41,095 bases of DNA from DATAQC01 sp046263055 (GCA_046263055.1 JBHELO010000012.1:1-41095); one strand, 5' to 3'. Positions 17,088-25,138 are shown, numbered from the stretch's first letter. Numbers and translations are program-made. The notes: generated by a model not told the origin, from the sequence alone.

Positions 17088-17600
17088 GTGGGCCGGCGAT
17101 GGGTGCCGTTGGTCGTGGTGGCGGTCGGCGCGATCCTCGGCCTGGCAGTGGCCGGCCTGCCGTCCCGCCACCACGACGCCCCGCTGACCGTGCGGTCCGA
17201 CCCCTCTTCCACCGCCGGCGTTGGGGCCGGACCGATGCCGACCACGAGGGCCCCGACCACCGCGCCCCCGACGAACGCGCCTCCGACGTCGGTGCGGGCC
17301 CCGGCCGACGTGCGGGTGGTCACCGTCAACGCGTCGAGCGTGGCCGGGTCCGCAGGCCGGGTGGGCACCCGCATCCGGTCCATGGGCTGGAACGTCCTGC
17401 CGCCGGGGCCCGACCGCCGGCCCCAGAGCGCCAGCGTGGTGATGTACCGCTCGGGGTTCGACGGCGAGGCCCGGGCCCTGGCCACCGCCCTCGGGGTGGA
17501 CCCCACGGCGATAGCCGTCGCCGACGCCTCGACGGCCGCCGCCGGCGACGCCGACCTGGCCGTCGTCATCGGCGACGACCTGGCCAAGCGCTCCGCCTGA
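17088..17600 (+). CDS. Membrane-anchored LytR_C-domain protein
   Basis: This 170-residue protein has a short N-terminal signal anchor (VPLVVVAVGAILGLAVAGLP, about 5-24), a Pro/Thr-rich linker (about 40-75), and a C-terminal LytR_C domain (about 78-165): DVRVVTVNASSVAGSAGRV, then MGWNVLPPG, SASVVMYRSGF and ADLAVVIGDD. LytR_C domains normally follow an LCP catalytic domain or a membrane anchor alone and are thought to act in wall-polymer attachment on the outer membrane face. Here it is stand-alone, 9 kb from an LCP protein that lacks this domain. The start GTG follows a -10 box at leaderless spacing. Confidence 0.85.
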   Translation: MGRRWVPLVVVAVGAILGLAVAGLPSRHHDAPLTVRSDPSSTAGVGAGPMPTTRAPTTAPPTNAPPTSVRAPADVRVVTVNASSVAGSAGRVGTRIRSMGWNVLPPGPDRRPQSASVVMYRSGFDGEARALATALGVDPTAIAVADASTAAAGDADLAVVIGDDLAKRSA

Positions 17601-17644
17601 CGCCCGGCGGGTGGCGCCGGCTCGGGCCGCCGCCTCGAGCTGGT

Positions 17645-17660
17645 GGCCCGGTGGTGGGCC
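17645..17660. terminator. Small hairpin between convergent genes
   Basis: GGCCC, a 6-nt loop and GGGCC lie in the 74-bp gap between the LytR_C gene and the convergent Fe-permease-family gene. There is no T-run. Five pairs only, so support is weak. Confidence 0.25.
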
Positions 17661-17674
17661 CCGCCGAGCGCCCG

Positions 17675-18085
17675 TCAGGCGGCCTTGGAGGTGGTCTCCC
17701 GTTCCTCCAACCCGACCGCCAGCTTGAGCTCGCGGATCTCCTTGTGCAGGTGGGCGTCGTCGCCGGCGAAGTGCTCCATGAGGTCGGCCAGCCCGTCGGC
17801 GATGGCGTTCAGCTTTTGCTGGGTGGCGTCGTCGCTGCGGGTCTGGGTGTTCTGGAGCAGGGCCACCATGAGGAAGGTGACGATGGTGGTCAGGGTGTTG
17901 ATGACCAGCTGCCACGTGTCGAGCTTCAGGAACACGAACGTGGGGACCCAGAGGACGATGACGGCCACGCAGCAGGCGAAGAACACCGCCCGGCTGGCGA
18001 ACAGCGCCGCCGCCCCCGCGAAGCGGTCGAAGAAGCGGGGTTCCCCCTTGACCTCGCTCGGCATGGTGGCTGTGGCCTCGGACAT
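17675..18085 (-). CDS. Low-affinity Fe/Cu permease family protein
   Basis: The 136-residue protein matches the low-affinity iron permease family: FFDRFAGAAALFASRAVFFACCVAVIV (first span), WVPTFVFLKLDTWQLVINTLTTIVTFLMVALLQNTQTRSD (second span and signature), then a cytosolic helix that includes LNAIADGLADLM. The DTWQLVINTxTTIxTFLMV and QNTQxRD segments are diagnostic. The bacterial members are small membrane proteins whose iron transport is largely inferred from yeast Fet4. Start: ATG 18085 has GGAGG six bases upstream; a longer GTG reading adds 25 non-homologous residues. Confidence 0.9.
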   Translation of the reverse strand: MSEATATMPSEVKGEPRFFDRFAGAAALFASRAVFFACCVAVIVLWVPTFVFLKLDTWQLVINTLTTIVTFLMVALLQNTQTRSDDATQQKLNAIADGLADLMEHFAGDDAHLHKEIRELKLAVGLEERETTSKAA

Positions 18086-18184
18086 CGTGAACCTCCGTGG
18101 CTCCTGGCCCGTTGACCCGGGCCCCGCCCCATCTGTCCCCCATAGGCCGACGACCCACACGGTGCCGCCCGTAGGCGGGCTCCT

Positions 18185-19408
18185 CTAGCCGGCCCCCAGG
18201 TGGGCCCCCAGGAAGTCGAGCGTGGCCGTCCACGAGCTCTCGGCGGCCCGGGCGTTGCCGGCCGCCGTCCCGCCCCCGTCCAGGGCGGTGGTGGGGTGGT
18301 ACGGCCGCAGCAGCCAGTGGCCGGCGGCCGGGCAGCGCAGGTGGCGCACGTACGGCCGGCTGCCGCCGGGGTCGGGGCCGCCGGAGTCCTGGCCGTCACC
18401 CGCGCCGGCGCCGTCACCGGCGGCGCGGGCGGCGAGGCGCGACGCCATCAGGCTCGACGGCCACACGGCGTCGGCGTCGCCCGACACCAGCAGCACCGCC
18501 CCCCCGAAGCGCTCGAGCGGTATCTCCACCGCCGGGTCGCGCCGGCGGGCCCGGGCCGCCACCATCGGCGACCTGAGGTCGAGGAACGGCAGGGGTTCGC
18601 CGTTCAGCGTCCACGCCGAGCGGTGGCGGGAGCCGGCGGCGCCGCCCGACCACACCACGTCGGGAGGGGCCAAGGCCACGACCGCCGCCGCCCCGGGGAC
18701 GTTGGCCGCCGCCACCAGGGCCAGCTCGGCGCCCCGTGACGAGCCGAGCAGCCCCAGCCGCTGGCCGTCCACCCCGGGCTGGCCACCGAGCCAGCGCAGG
18801 GCGGTGCCCACGTACTCCACCGGCACGTGGGCCAGCTGGTCGGGAAGGCCCTCGGCGCCCACATAGGCGAGGGCCAGCGCTGCGAAGCCGTGCGAGGCCA
18901 GGCCCGCGGCACGCGTGCGCACGCCGTGGCCCAGGCCGCCCTGGGCGCCGCCCAGGACGACCACGCCGGGGCGGGCCCCGGCGCCGGACGGGAGGTGCAG
19001 CTCCCCCACCAGCCCGGCGGCGCGCACCGGCACCACCCGCACGCCGGGGCGGGCCGGGAGGCGCTGGAGGTTGGCGGTGGCCACCTCCCGGCCGCCGACC
19101 GCGGCCGACAGCACGGTCACCGAACGGTCGGTGACGCCCGGCGGCGGAGGGCCGGGCCGGGCCGACCACACCAGGCCCATCGGGTCCACGCCCCGGTAGG
19201 AGCCCGACCGGGCGGCAGCCTTGGACAGGTCGACCCGGCCGTCTTCGCCCACCGCGAACGACGCCCGGGCCGACCACCATCGGCCCACGTGGGCGAAGGT
19301 GGCGCCGACGACCACCGTGGCGCGGGGCGCCAGGCTGCCCACCACGATGGGGACCGGCTCGTCCACCACCACGGCATGGGCCGACAGGTGGAACGAGGGG
19401 GCCGCCAC
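18185..19408 (-). CDS. BAAT-type acyl-CoA thioesterase/acyltransferase-like alpha/beta hydrolase
   Basis: The 407-residue protein has the two-domain layout of the BAAT/acyl-CoA thioester hydrolase family. The N-terminal beta-sandwich (about 5-130) has VDEPVPIVVGSLAP and YRGVDPMGLVWS, the family signature. The alpha/beta-hydrolase domain (about 140-400) has strand GVVVLGGAQGGL, nucleophile elbow GSSRGAE, Asp in LVSGDADAVWPSSL and His in PAAGHWLLRPYHPT. These supply a Ser-Asp-His triad, whereas eukaryotic BAAT uses Cys. Thioester hydrolysis or acyl transfer is likely; the substrate is unknown. A TACGGT -10 box ends 6 nt before GTG 19408, supporting this start over a much longer in-frame reading. 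A Gly/Asp-rich insertion (about residues 325-345) is unusual. Confidence 0.83.
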   Translation of the reverse strand: MAAPSFHLSAHAVVVDEPVPIVVGSLAPRATVVVGATFAHVGRWWSARASFAVGEDGRVDLSKAAARSGSYRGVDPMGLVWSARPGPPPPGVTDRSVTVLSAAVGGREVATANLQRLPARPGVRVVPVRAAGLVGELHLPSGAGARPGVVVLGGAQGGLGHGVRTRAAGLASHGFAALALAYVGAEGLPDQLAHVPVEYVGTALRWLGGQPGVDGQRLGLLGSSRGAELALVAAANVPGAAAVVALAPPDVVWSGGAAGSRHRSAWTLNGEPLPFLDLRSPMVAARARRRDPAVEIPLERFGGAVLLVSGDADAVWPSSLMASRLAARAAGDGAGAGDGQDSGGPDPGGSRPYVRHLRCPAAGHWLLRPYHPTTALDGGGTAAGNARAAESSWTATLDFLGAHLGAG

Positions 19409-19414
19409 CCGCCA

Positions 19415-19420
19415 ACCGTA
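19415..19420 (-). promoter_or_regulatory. -10 box TACGGT, leaderless promoter of the BAAT-type gene
   Basis: TACGGT ends 6 nt before the GTG at 19408, the same arrangement as at 8879, 17088 and 31151. Confidence 0.55.
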
Positions 19421-19598
19421 CCGGCGGGCCCGGGGGGCGCCGGGGGACCCTCGGGAGCGCCGACCGGCGGGGCCGGCGCTCCTGGCGTCGGTCCCCCGGA
19501 CGCCTGGGTGGCAGGATCCTCCACGTGAACCTGGGGGACTCGGGCGGGGACGCCGACGCCGACCTCCCGCCGGGGGCCACCGCCGTCGTGCCCGCTCG

Positions 19599-20351
19599 AT
19601 GAACGGGCACCCGGACGACGGCCCGGTGGCGGCCGCGGCTTCGGCGGCGGCAGCCGTCGTGCGGCTGGGACGACGGGTGGTGGCCGCCGGCCTGGTGGTG
19701 GGAGCGGGTGGGAACGCGTCGATGCGCACCGGCCCGGACCGGATCCTCGTCACCCCGTCGGCCGTACCCCTCGACGAGGTGGGCGCATCCGACCTGGTGG
19801 CCCTGGGGCTTGACGGCCTCGGCGCCCACCACGGCCTCGGCGGCCACCACCGCCTCGGCGGCCCGGTGGCGGCGGGGGCGGTCCGAGCCGGGGGCGGGGC
19901 GGCCCGCCGCCCGTCCAGCGAGTCGCCGATGCACCTGGCCGCCCACCGGGCCCGACCCGACGCCGCCGTGGTCCTGCACGTCCACCCGCCCCACGCCAAC
20001 CTCCTAGTGGCCACCGGCCACCAGGTGCGGCTGATCACCACCGATCACGCCTACTACGTGCGGCGCACGGCGACGGTGCCCTACCTGCCGTCGGGCACTG
20101 AGGAGCTGGCCGACGCGGTGGCCGCGCTCCTGGCCGAGGTGGACGTGGTCCTCCTGGCCTCCCACGGCGCCCTGGTGGTGGCGCCCGACGCCGAGGTGGC
20201 CTACGAGCGGGCCGCGAACCTGGAGGCGGCGGCCACCGCCACCTACCGGGCCCTCCTTCTGGGCGACACCACCACCGCCTGCCCGCCCGAGTACCTGGCC
20301 CGCGTCGAGGCCCTGGAGGCCGAGGCCGGCGGCCCGGTCTACGGCCGGTGA
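19599..20351 (+). CDS. Class II aldolase/adducin family protein
   Basis: The 250-residue protein has the zinc-dependent class II aldolase fold: GLVVGAGGNASMRTG (phosphate-binding GNxS motif), ILVTPSAVPLDEV, a catalytic acidic residue in SSESPMHLAAHRARPD, the zinc ligands HVHPPHA, and the third His in ASHGALVVAPD. Members cleave or epimerise sugar phosphates (fuculose-, rhamnulose- and ribulose-phosphate types); which one cannot be told. A His/Gly-rich insertion (about residues 70-105, GLGAHHGLGGHHRLGG) between the nucleotide strand and the SSE motif is unusual and may be low-complexity expansion. It is divergent from the BAAT-type gene. No ribosome site is clear before the ATG. Confidence 0.87.
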   Translation: MNGHPDDGPVAAAASAAAAVVRLGRRVVAAGLVVGAGGNASMRTGPDRILVTPSAVPLDEVGASDLVALGLDGLGAHHGLGGHHRLGGPVAAGAVRAGGGAARRPSSESPMHLAAHRARPDAAVVLHVHPPHANLLVATGHQVRLITTDHAYYVRRTATVPYLPSGTEELADAVAALLAEVDVVLLASHGALVVAPDAEVAYERAANLEAAATATYRALLLGDTTTACPPEYLARVEALEAEAGGPVYGR

Positions 20352-20519
20352 TGGCGGCCGGCGGGACGGCCCGCTCGACCGCCCGGTGAGCGCCCCGAGC
20401 GGCGGCGGCCCAGCGCTACGGGCTCGTCGCGCCCGGTGGTGGCCGAGCTCGAACACGGGGGGCAGCAGGCTCAAGGCCGAGGCGGCCGACTGGGGACGGC
20501 CGAGGTGCTGACCGCGGTC

Positions 20520-20651
20520 ACGTCCGCCGGTGGGTGCTGGACCGGGTGGACGACTACGCCGCTCCCCGGGCCGTGCACCTGACGGCGGAGATCCCCCAAC
20601 GCCACCGGCAAGATCGACAAGCCCGCCCTCCGCCTGCGGGCCCTGGGCTAG
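20520..20651 (+). pseudogene. C-terminal remnant of an AMP-forming acyl-CoA ligase
   Basis: Read as HVRRWVLDRVDDYAAPRAVH followed by LTAEIP, then, after a one-base shift at the C5 run 20593-20597, NATGKIDKPALRLRALG and stop. This is the C-terminal end of ANL-superfamily ligases, which carry the catalytic Lys in (T/N)xTGKxxKxxLR. Removing one C restores a single frame. Nothing upstream (20352-20519) resembles the ligase body, so this is a decayed fragment, or a truncated gene with a sequence error. A neighbour to the left is the class II aldolase gene, to the right a small conserved gene. Confidence 0.55.
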
Positions 20652-20688
20652 CCGCGGGCGCCAGAGGGACCGGAGGCGGCGGGGTGGC

Positions 20689-21039
20689 TCACTCCTCGGA
20701 CGGAGGCGGCGACGACGGAGGCGGGCGGCGGACGACCACCCGGGTCCCTCGCGAGCTCACGGGGTCGAAGTGCACCTGGACCCGGTCGCGGTCGGACACC
20801 CGGGTGGGAGCGTCCAGCTCCACCGGCACGGTCCCGCGCGACGGACGCTCGCGGGCGTGCCGCAAGCCGGCGGCCAGGGCGGCTGTGACCGCCCCGGTGG
20901 CCACCTCCCGGCGCCAGCCGTCAGCCGGTGCGCCAGCTGGGCCGGGGACGGCTTCGGGCTCGGCGGCGTCTTCGTCCGGCGTGGCTGCCGCAGGCATGGG
21001 GTCGTCCTGCGTCCCGTCCTGCTCGCCGGACGACCCCAT
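20689..21039 (-). CDS. Small conserved hypothetical protein (116 aa)
   Basis: The N-terminal 40 residues are acidic and disordered. The second half has a helix (GWRREVATGAVTAALAAGL) and then PVELDAPTRVSD..VQVHFDP and VVVRRP, ending in a Pro/Ser/Glu tail. I recognise this helix plus (V/I)xL-HFDP-VVRP pattern from small uncharacterised actinobacterial proteins near acyl-CoA metabolism genes, which fits the ligase remnant next to it, but no function is known. Support for a real gene is a TACCGT box ending 8 nt before the ATG and a GC pattern typical of coding sequence. It is probably cytosolic. Confidence 0.65.
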   Translation of the reverse strand: MGSSGEQDGTQDDPMPAAATPDEDAAEPEAVPGPAGAPADGWRREVATGAVTAALAAGLRHARERPSRGTVPVELDAPTRVSDRDRVQVHFDPVSSRGTRVVVRRPPPSSPPPSEE

Positions 21040-21047
21040 GCCGCGTC

Positions 21048-21053
21048 ACGGTA
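21048..21053 (-). promoter_or_regulatory. -10 box TACCGT before the 20689-21039 gene
   Basis: TACCGT ends 8 nt before ATG 21039, predicting a leaderless transcript that begins right after the stop of the secreted-protein gene (21073). Confidence 0.5.
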
Positions 21054-21072
21054 CTCCTCGACGACGACGCCG

Positions 21073-21543
21073 TCAGGGTTGGCCGACGAAGGACGCGTGG
21101 AGCACGTCGGGCCGGGCCGAGTCGCTGGTCGGCACGGGTACGAACCGCACCACGCGCGTTCCCGAGCACGGCAGGGTGAGCGACGTGGGGAGCGGTCGGG
21201 TGCCGTAGTGCGTGAAGACGGCGGCCAGCACCGGGTGGGTGTCGCCGATCAGCACCTTGATCCGGGTACCGGCCGACCCCGTGTTGCCCCCCGGGACGTC
21301 CAGGCTGCGGCTGACGGAAAGCGTCTGGCCGGCCATGGGGTGGCCGGTCTGGCCGGGCCGCACCGGCCCGAAGCAGGCCATGGAGATGGTGGCGTCCGGC
21401 CGCTGGCCGTTGACGAAACCGGTGAACAGCTGGCCGGGCTGGATCGGAGGCTGGTCGGCGGCGGCGGCCGAGGCAGCCGAGGCGGCCGAGGCGGTGCCCA
21501 CGACCGCGGCGGCCAGCATGACGAAGATGGCTAGGCGTTTCAT
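21073..21543 (-). CDS. Small secreted protein of the sigma-factor operon
   Basis: The 156-residue protein has a signal peptide (about 1-30, MKRLAIFVMLAAAVVGTASA). The mature part has IQPGQLFTGFVNGQRPDATI, MACFGPVRPGQTGHPM, two Cys likely forming a disulphide, and strand-rich motifs VSRSL..GNTGSAGTRIKVLIG, suggesting an Ig-like fold. Related secreted proteins occur in actinobacteria without known function. The ATG at 21543 overlaps the stop of the upstream gene as ATGA and has its own AAAGGAG site, so it is the third gene of the operon after the ECF sigma factor and its membrane partner. Another frame-open reading fuses it to the N-terminal part of that partner, but the ribosome site and the signal peptide argue against fusion. 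Confidence 0.8.
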   Translation of the reverse strand: MKRLAIFVMLAAAVVGTASAASAASAAAADQPPIQPGQLFTGFVNGQRPDATISMACFGPVRPGQTGHPMAGQTLSVSRSLDVPGGNTGSAGTRIKVLIGDTHPVLAAVFTHYGTRPLPTSLTLPCSGTRVVRFVPVPTSDSARPDVLHASFVGQP

Positions 21544-22311
21544 CCCGCTCCTTTGGTTGCGCGATCCCGTCCGAGGCCGAGGGCGGCCGCCGGCGTGTCC
21601 TCTTCCGAGGGCTCGCCGACGCATCCCGTGGGCTCCGGGTGGGCTGTCCCTGGTCCTGATGCGCCAGCCCAGCTGGACGCGCACGACCTGCCCGACGCGC
21701 AGGCCGATCGTGCGGCCGCTGTCGGCCTGGGTGACCACCACCACGTCGCCGGCCACCGGTGCCGTCGTCGAGGTGGACGAGGGGCTGGTGGTCGGCTCGG
21801 GAAAGCTGACCTCGGGCCCGGCGGTGGTGGTGGTCGGGCGCGGGTCGGGGCGGGGGACGGTCGTGGTGGCTGCCGCTCCCGATCCTGCGTCGCATGGACC
21901 TCGGGCGCAGCCCGCGGGGGGCGGCGCTCCGCCCGATCCGTCGACGGCGCCGGCCACACCGCCTCCGGCGGCCACGGTGGTGGTCGTGCCAGCGTCCGAC
22001 GAGGTGCCGCCGGGGCGCCCGACGGCGTCCACCCGCCGACCGCTCGGCCGGGAGCCGGCCCCGGCGGCCATGGAGACGGCCACCACCACGACGGCCGCCA
22101 GGACGGCGCCGGACGCCGCCAGGCGGCGATGGCGCCGGCGGCGGGCTCGCACCCTGGCCAGCACCAGCGTGGCCGGGTCGGACCCGTCGCCGGCGGCGTG
22201 CGGCTCGCCGGCTGGAACGCCCCCGTCGCCATCACCGGGGGCCCGCGCCCGCAGGGCGGCGGGGCCGGCGGCCAGCGCCCGGCGCAGGCGATCCTCCAGC
22301 GGGTCAGCCAC
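21540..22311 (-). CDS. Putative anti-sigma-like membrane protein, frameshifted
   Basis: GTG 22311 overlaps the sigma factor stop, so translation is coupled. The first frame gives a basic cytosolic segment (VADPLEDRLRRALAAGP...), one membrane span (about 67-89, AVLAAVVVVAVSMAAGAG), a Thr/Pro-rich linker, and a strand-rich segment ending DSGRTIGLRVGQVVRVQLG. About there (21655-21690) the frame turns into low-quality Arg-rich sequence, whereas the +1 frame continues sensibly (HPEPTGCVGEPSEEDTPAAA) to a TGA that overlaps the next gene's ATG as ATGA. I therefore infer one gene of about 255 codons broken by a one-base insertion. The N-terminal segment and position beside an ECF sigma suggest an anti-sigma role, but no zinc-binding ASD motif is visible. 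It could be a real pseudogene or a sequencing error. Confidence 0.6.
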
Positions 22312-22903
22312 CACGCACCTCCTCACCCAGCATGCGGGCCAGGGCGGCACCGGCCTTGGCCAGTTGCGACTTGACCGTCCCCACCGAGCATCCCATGGCA
22401 TCTGCCACGTCGGGCCCGCTGAGGTCGGCGAAGTAGTGCAGCACGATCGCCTCCCGCTGGCGGGGCGGCAGCGCCCGCAGCGCGTCCAGCACCACCAGGG
22501 CGGCGTCGCCGGCCCCCGCGGGGGCGGCCCGTTCGCCCGACTGGGCGCGATGCCACACCACCTCGTTCCCGGCCCGCTCGACCGTCCTCCGCCGCAGGCG
22601 GGATCGGCAGAGGTTGACCACCGCCCGGCACACGTAGGCGTCGGCCCGGGCCGGGTCCCGCAGCCCGGGCCAGCGGGTGAAGGTGCGGAGGAACGCCTCC
22701 TGCACCACCTCCTCGGCCCGGTTCGGATCGGAGAGCAGCAGGGTGGCCAGGCGGCACAAGCGGGCGCGGTCCCGGTTGAACAGGTCGACGAGGAGCTCGT
22801 CCCGGGCCGCCGCCGGCGCGGCCCCGAAGCCCGTCACCGCGGCCACGTCGTCGACTCGCCCGAGCCCGACCAGCACCGGCTTCGCCATCCCGTCGATCGC
22901 CAT
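22304..22903 (-). CDS. ECF sigma factor, SigE-like (sigma-70 family)
   Basis: This 199-residue ECF sigma factor has region 2 at about 45-110 (RLATLLLSDPNRAEEVVQEAFLRTF, core-binding and -10 recognition; WPGLRD..AYVCRAVVNLCRSRLRRR) and region 4 at about 140-195 (ALPPRQREAIVLHYFADLS, then DVADAMGCSVGTVKSQLAKAGAAL as the -35 helix-turn-helix). It resembles the actinobacterial SigE-family group (TIGR02983 type). ATG 22903 has GGAAGG close upstream; ATG 22888 is an alternative. It directs a small operon with a membrane protein and a secreted protein, so a signal at the envelope is likely. It is divergent from the cupin-like gene. Confidence 0.92.
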   Translation of the reverse strand: MAIDGMAKPVLVGLGRVDDVAAVTGFGAAPAAARDELLVDLFNRDRARLCRLATLLLSDPNRAEEVVQEAFLRTFTRWPGLRDPARADAYVCRAVVNLCRSRLRRRTVERAGNEVVWHRAQSGERAAPAGAGDAALVVLDALRALPPRQREAIVLHYFADLSGPDVADAMGCSVGTVKSQLAKAGAALARMLGEEVRGG

Positions 22904-22971
22904 TGCCTTCCCGACGCCACAGGGCGGCCTGCGGTTGCCCGGCCCCGTGCGCCGACCGGCCATGGACGGCC

Positions 22972-22991
22972 CTGCCGGCAGGCGATACCGT
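22972..22991. promoter_or_regulatory. Palindrome and -10 box in the sigma/cupin divergent gap
   Basis: CTGCCGGCAG is a perfect 10-bp palindrome (22972-22981). It is followed by TACCGT (22986-22991), a + strand -10 candidate for the cupin-like gene at 23020. It may be an operator shared by both divergent genes. Confidence 0.35.
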
Positions 22992-23019
22992 CTTCCGTCG
23001 GTCTCGCCGGGTAGGGGCC

Positions 23020-24210
23020 ATGGATCAGCGATCGTCGATCTGGTCGTACGTCGGGGAGCTGGCGGGGACCGTGGATCAGCTCTGGCGAGCCTGTCGCGGC
23101 TCCGAGGACCGCTTTCCTGAGGTCGCCGCACGGGCCCTGACGGAGACCGTCGTCCCCGACGGCGTGGACGCCCGGTCCGTCCTGGCCGCCGCCGCCGAGG
23201 CCGAGGTCCTCGTCCCCCAGGCCGACCGGGCCAGCCGGTTCGGCCAGCCGCCGATCACGTTCTTCCGGGGCAACCGCTTCTACGTGGACGTGCTGATGTG
23301 GTTCGACGGCACGCCGGCCATCCACTCGCACGGGTTCTCGGGTGCCTTCCGGGTGCTGGACGGCTCGAGCGTGCACGTGCCCTACCGGTTCGACGCCCGG
23401 GAGGCGGTCACCCGCCGCCTGGCCTTCGGCGATCTCCGGGTGGGCGACGGCGAGGTGCTGCGGCGGGGGGACGTGCGGGCCATCGTGGCCGGGGAGGACG
23501 GGACCCATTCGCTGTTCCACCTCGACCGACCGTCGGCCACCGTGGTCGTCCGCACCTACGAAGCACCTTGGGCCGCCCCCCAGCGGGTGTTCTTCCGGCC
23601 CGGCATCGCTTACGACGACTTTTACCAGGACGCCACGCTCAACCGCCGCTTGGACGCCCTGGTGGCCCTGTGGCGGGTGGACGCCGACTCGGCCCGGGCC
23701 GTGGCCCGGGAGATGGTGGCGGGTGCCGACCCGTTCGCCGCGTTCTTGGTGGTGGACCGTTGGTTCAACGCCATCGACGCCCGCGACGGCGTGTCCGACC
23801 TGGTCGAGCTCCTGGTGACCGCCCACGGCCTGCCCGCCGAACTGCACCAGATGTTCGACGACCGTCGCCGGGAGGCGGCCCTGCTGACCCGCCGCCGGCT
23901 GCTCCACGATCCCCGGCACCGCTTGCTGCTGGCCGTGCTCGTCACCCTCCCGGACCTTGAGGTCCGCAGGAGGATCCTCGCCGCGTTCTTCCCCGACCGT
24001 GACCCCGGGGTGCTCATCGGCGAGCTGGTCTCCGAGCTGTGCTCGCCCGAGCTGCGGGGCCTGTCCGGGCTCGTCCTGGACGAGCCCGACATCGCCGTCC
24101 TCCGGCGGACGCTGGAGGCCGGCACCGACGGGCCGGATGTGGAGGAGCAGCTGCGCGTCGTGTCGACGCGGGTCCGCAACCTGGACCTCGTGCAGGCGCT
24201 TTTTTCCTGA
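23020..24210 (+). CDS. Cupin-like protein, cysteine-dioxygenase-related fold
   Basis: The 396-residue protein has an N-terminal cupin core (about 70-190): FYVDVLMWFDGTPAIHSHG with an HxH metal motif, GAFRVLDGSS, a second barrel segment LRVGDGEVLRRGDVRAIV and HSLFHLDRPSATVVVRTYE, where the later His could complete a 3-His iron site as in cysteine dioxygenases. The C-terminal 200 residues are helical (repeated Leu-rich segments such as RLDALVALWRV and LVELLVTAHGLP) and unassigned. Substrate is unknown. The start has a weak purine-rich TAGGGG box. It is divergent from the sigma factor. Confidence 0.75.
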   Translation: MDQRSSIWSYVGELAGTVDQLWRACRGSEDRFPEVAARALTETVVPDGVDARSVLAAAAEAEVLVPQADRASRFGQPPITFFRGNRFYVDVLMWFDGTPAIHSHGFSGAFRVLDGSSVHVPYRFDAREAVTRRLAFGDLRVGDGEVLRRGDVRAIVAGEDGTHSLFHLDRPSATVVVRTYEAPWAAPQRVFFRPGIAYDDFYQDATLNRRLDALVALWRVDADSARAVAREMVAGADPFAAFLVVDRWFNAIDARDGVSDLVELLVTAHGLPAELHQMFDDRRREAALLTRRRLLHDPRHRLLLAVLVTLPDLEVRRRILAAFFPDRDPGVLIGELVSELCSPELRGLSGLVLDEPDIAVLRRTLEAGTDGPDVEEQLRVVSTRVRNLDLVQALFS

Positions 24211-24265
24211 CCTCACGGCCGGTGGACGACGTTTCCCGGGCAGGGGGCGGGGACACACCACCATC

Positions 24266-25138
24266 ATGAGCGCCGGCCCGGACCTCGGCCAGGCCTGCGA
24301 CCGGGCCGGCCAGGCACTGGAGACGGTGTCGCGCAGCACGTGGCTGCAGCGGGTGGCCCGGTGGGGTCTGGTGGTGCGGGGGGTCACGTACGTGGTGGTG
24401 GCATTCCTGGCCCTGCAGGTGGCGAGAGGCCACCGGGACCAGCAGGCCGACCGGGACGGCGCCCTGCACGCGGTGGCCTCCGAACCGTTCGGCCGGCTGC
24501 TCCTGCTGGCGCTGGCGGTGGGGTTCGCCGGCTACGCGCTGTGGCGCTTCGTCGAGGCGGCGGTGGGCCCGGCCGAGGAGGGCGACGCCACGCCGAACGA
24601 GGGCGGCACGGCACTGGCCAAGCGGGCCCTCTCCGCGGCCCGGGGCGTGCTCTACACCACCTTCTTCGTGACGAGCCTCGAGCTGGCCGTCTCGGCCCAC
24701 GGCGGTGGCGCCGGTGAGCAGGAGCCGGACTGGACGGCACGGCTGCTGCACTGGCCGGGCGGGCGGGGACTGGTGGTGGTGGCCGGCCTCGTCGTGGTGG
24801 TGGTGGGCGCGGCCCTGAGCTGGCAGGGGCTGCGGGGCGGCTTCCAGGACCGCCTGAAGCGGGCGGAGATGACCCGGCGCCGGCGCCGGGTGGTGGTGGT
24901 GGCCGGCGCCGTGGGCATGACCGCCCGGGGCGTGGTGGCGGTGCTGGTCGGCATCTTCCTGGTGGCCGCCGCCATCCACCACGACCCGAACCGGGCGGTT
25001 GGAGTCGACGGCGCCCTGAAGCGGCTGGCCGACCGCTCGTGGGGCCCGGCCATGCTGGCCCTGGTGGCCGCCGGGCTGGCCGCCTACGGCCTGTTCTCGT
25101 TCGCCGAGGCCCGGTTCCGGCGCGTCGGCGCCAGTTGA
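24266..25138 (+). CDS. DUF1206 membrane protein
   Basis: The 290-residue protein has six predicted spans arranged as three similar pairs: RGVTYVVVAFLALQVA, LLLLALAVGFAGYALWRFVEA, YTTFFVTSLELAVSA, VVAGLVVVVVGAALSWQG, ARGVVAVLVGIFLVAAA and ALVAAGLAAYGLFSFAEARF. The (A/S)xGx...GY..WR..EA pattern is the DUF1206 repeat. Function is unknown for the family. It is first of a three-gene operon in which the next start (TTG) overlaps its stop, so it may work with the lipid-phosphate enzymes downstream. Confidence 0.9.
   Translation: MSAGPDLGQACDRAGQALETVSRSTWLQRVARWGLVVRGVTYVVVAFLALQVARGHRDQQADRDGALHAVASEPFGRLLLLALAVGFAGYALWRFVEAAVGPAEEGDATPNEGGTALAKRALSAARGVLYTTFFVTSLELAVSAHGGGAGEQEPDWTARLLHWPGGRGLVVVAGLVVVVVGAALSWQGLRGGFQDRLKRAEMTRRRRRVVVVAGAVGMTARGVVAVLVGIFLVAAAIHHDPNRAVGVDGALKRLADRSWGPAMLALVAAGLAAYGLFSFAEARFRRVGAS

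Noticed and set aside
21073..22401. A single fused protein joining the sigma partner and the secreted protein
   Set aside because: The join consists of poor Arg-rich sequence, and the downstream part has its own ribosome site, ATGA overlap and signal peptide.
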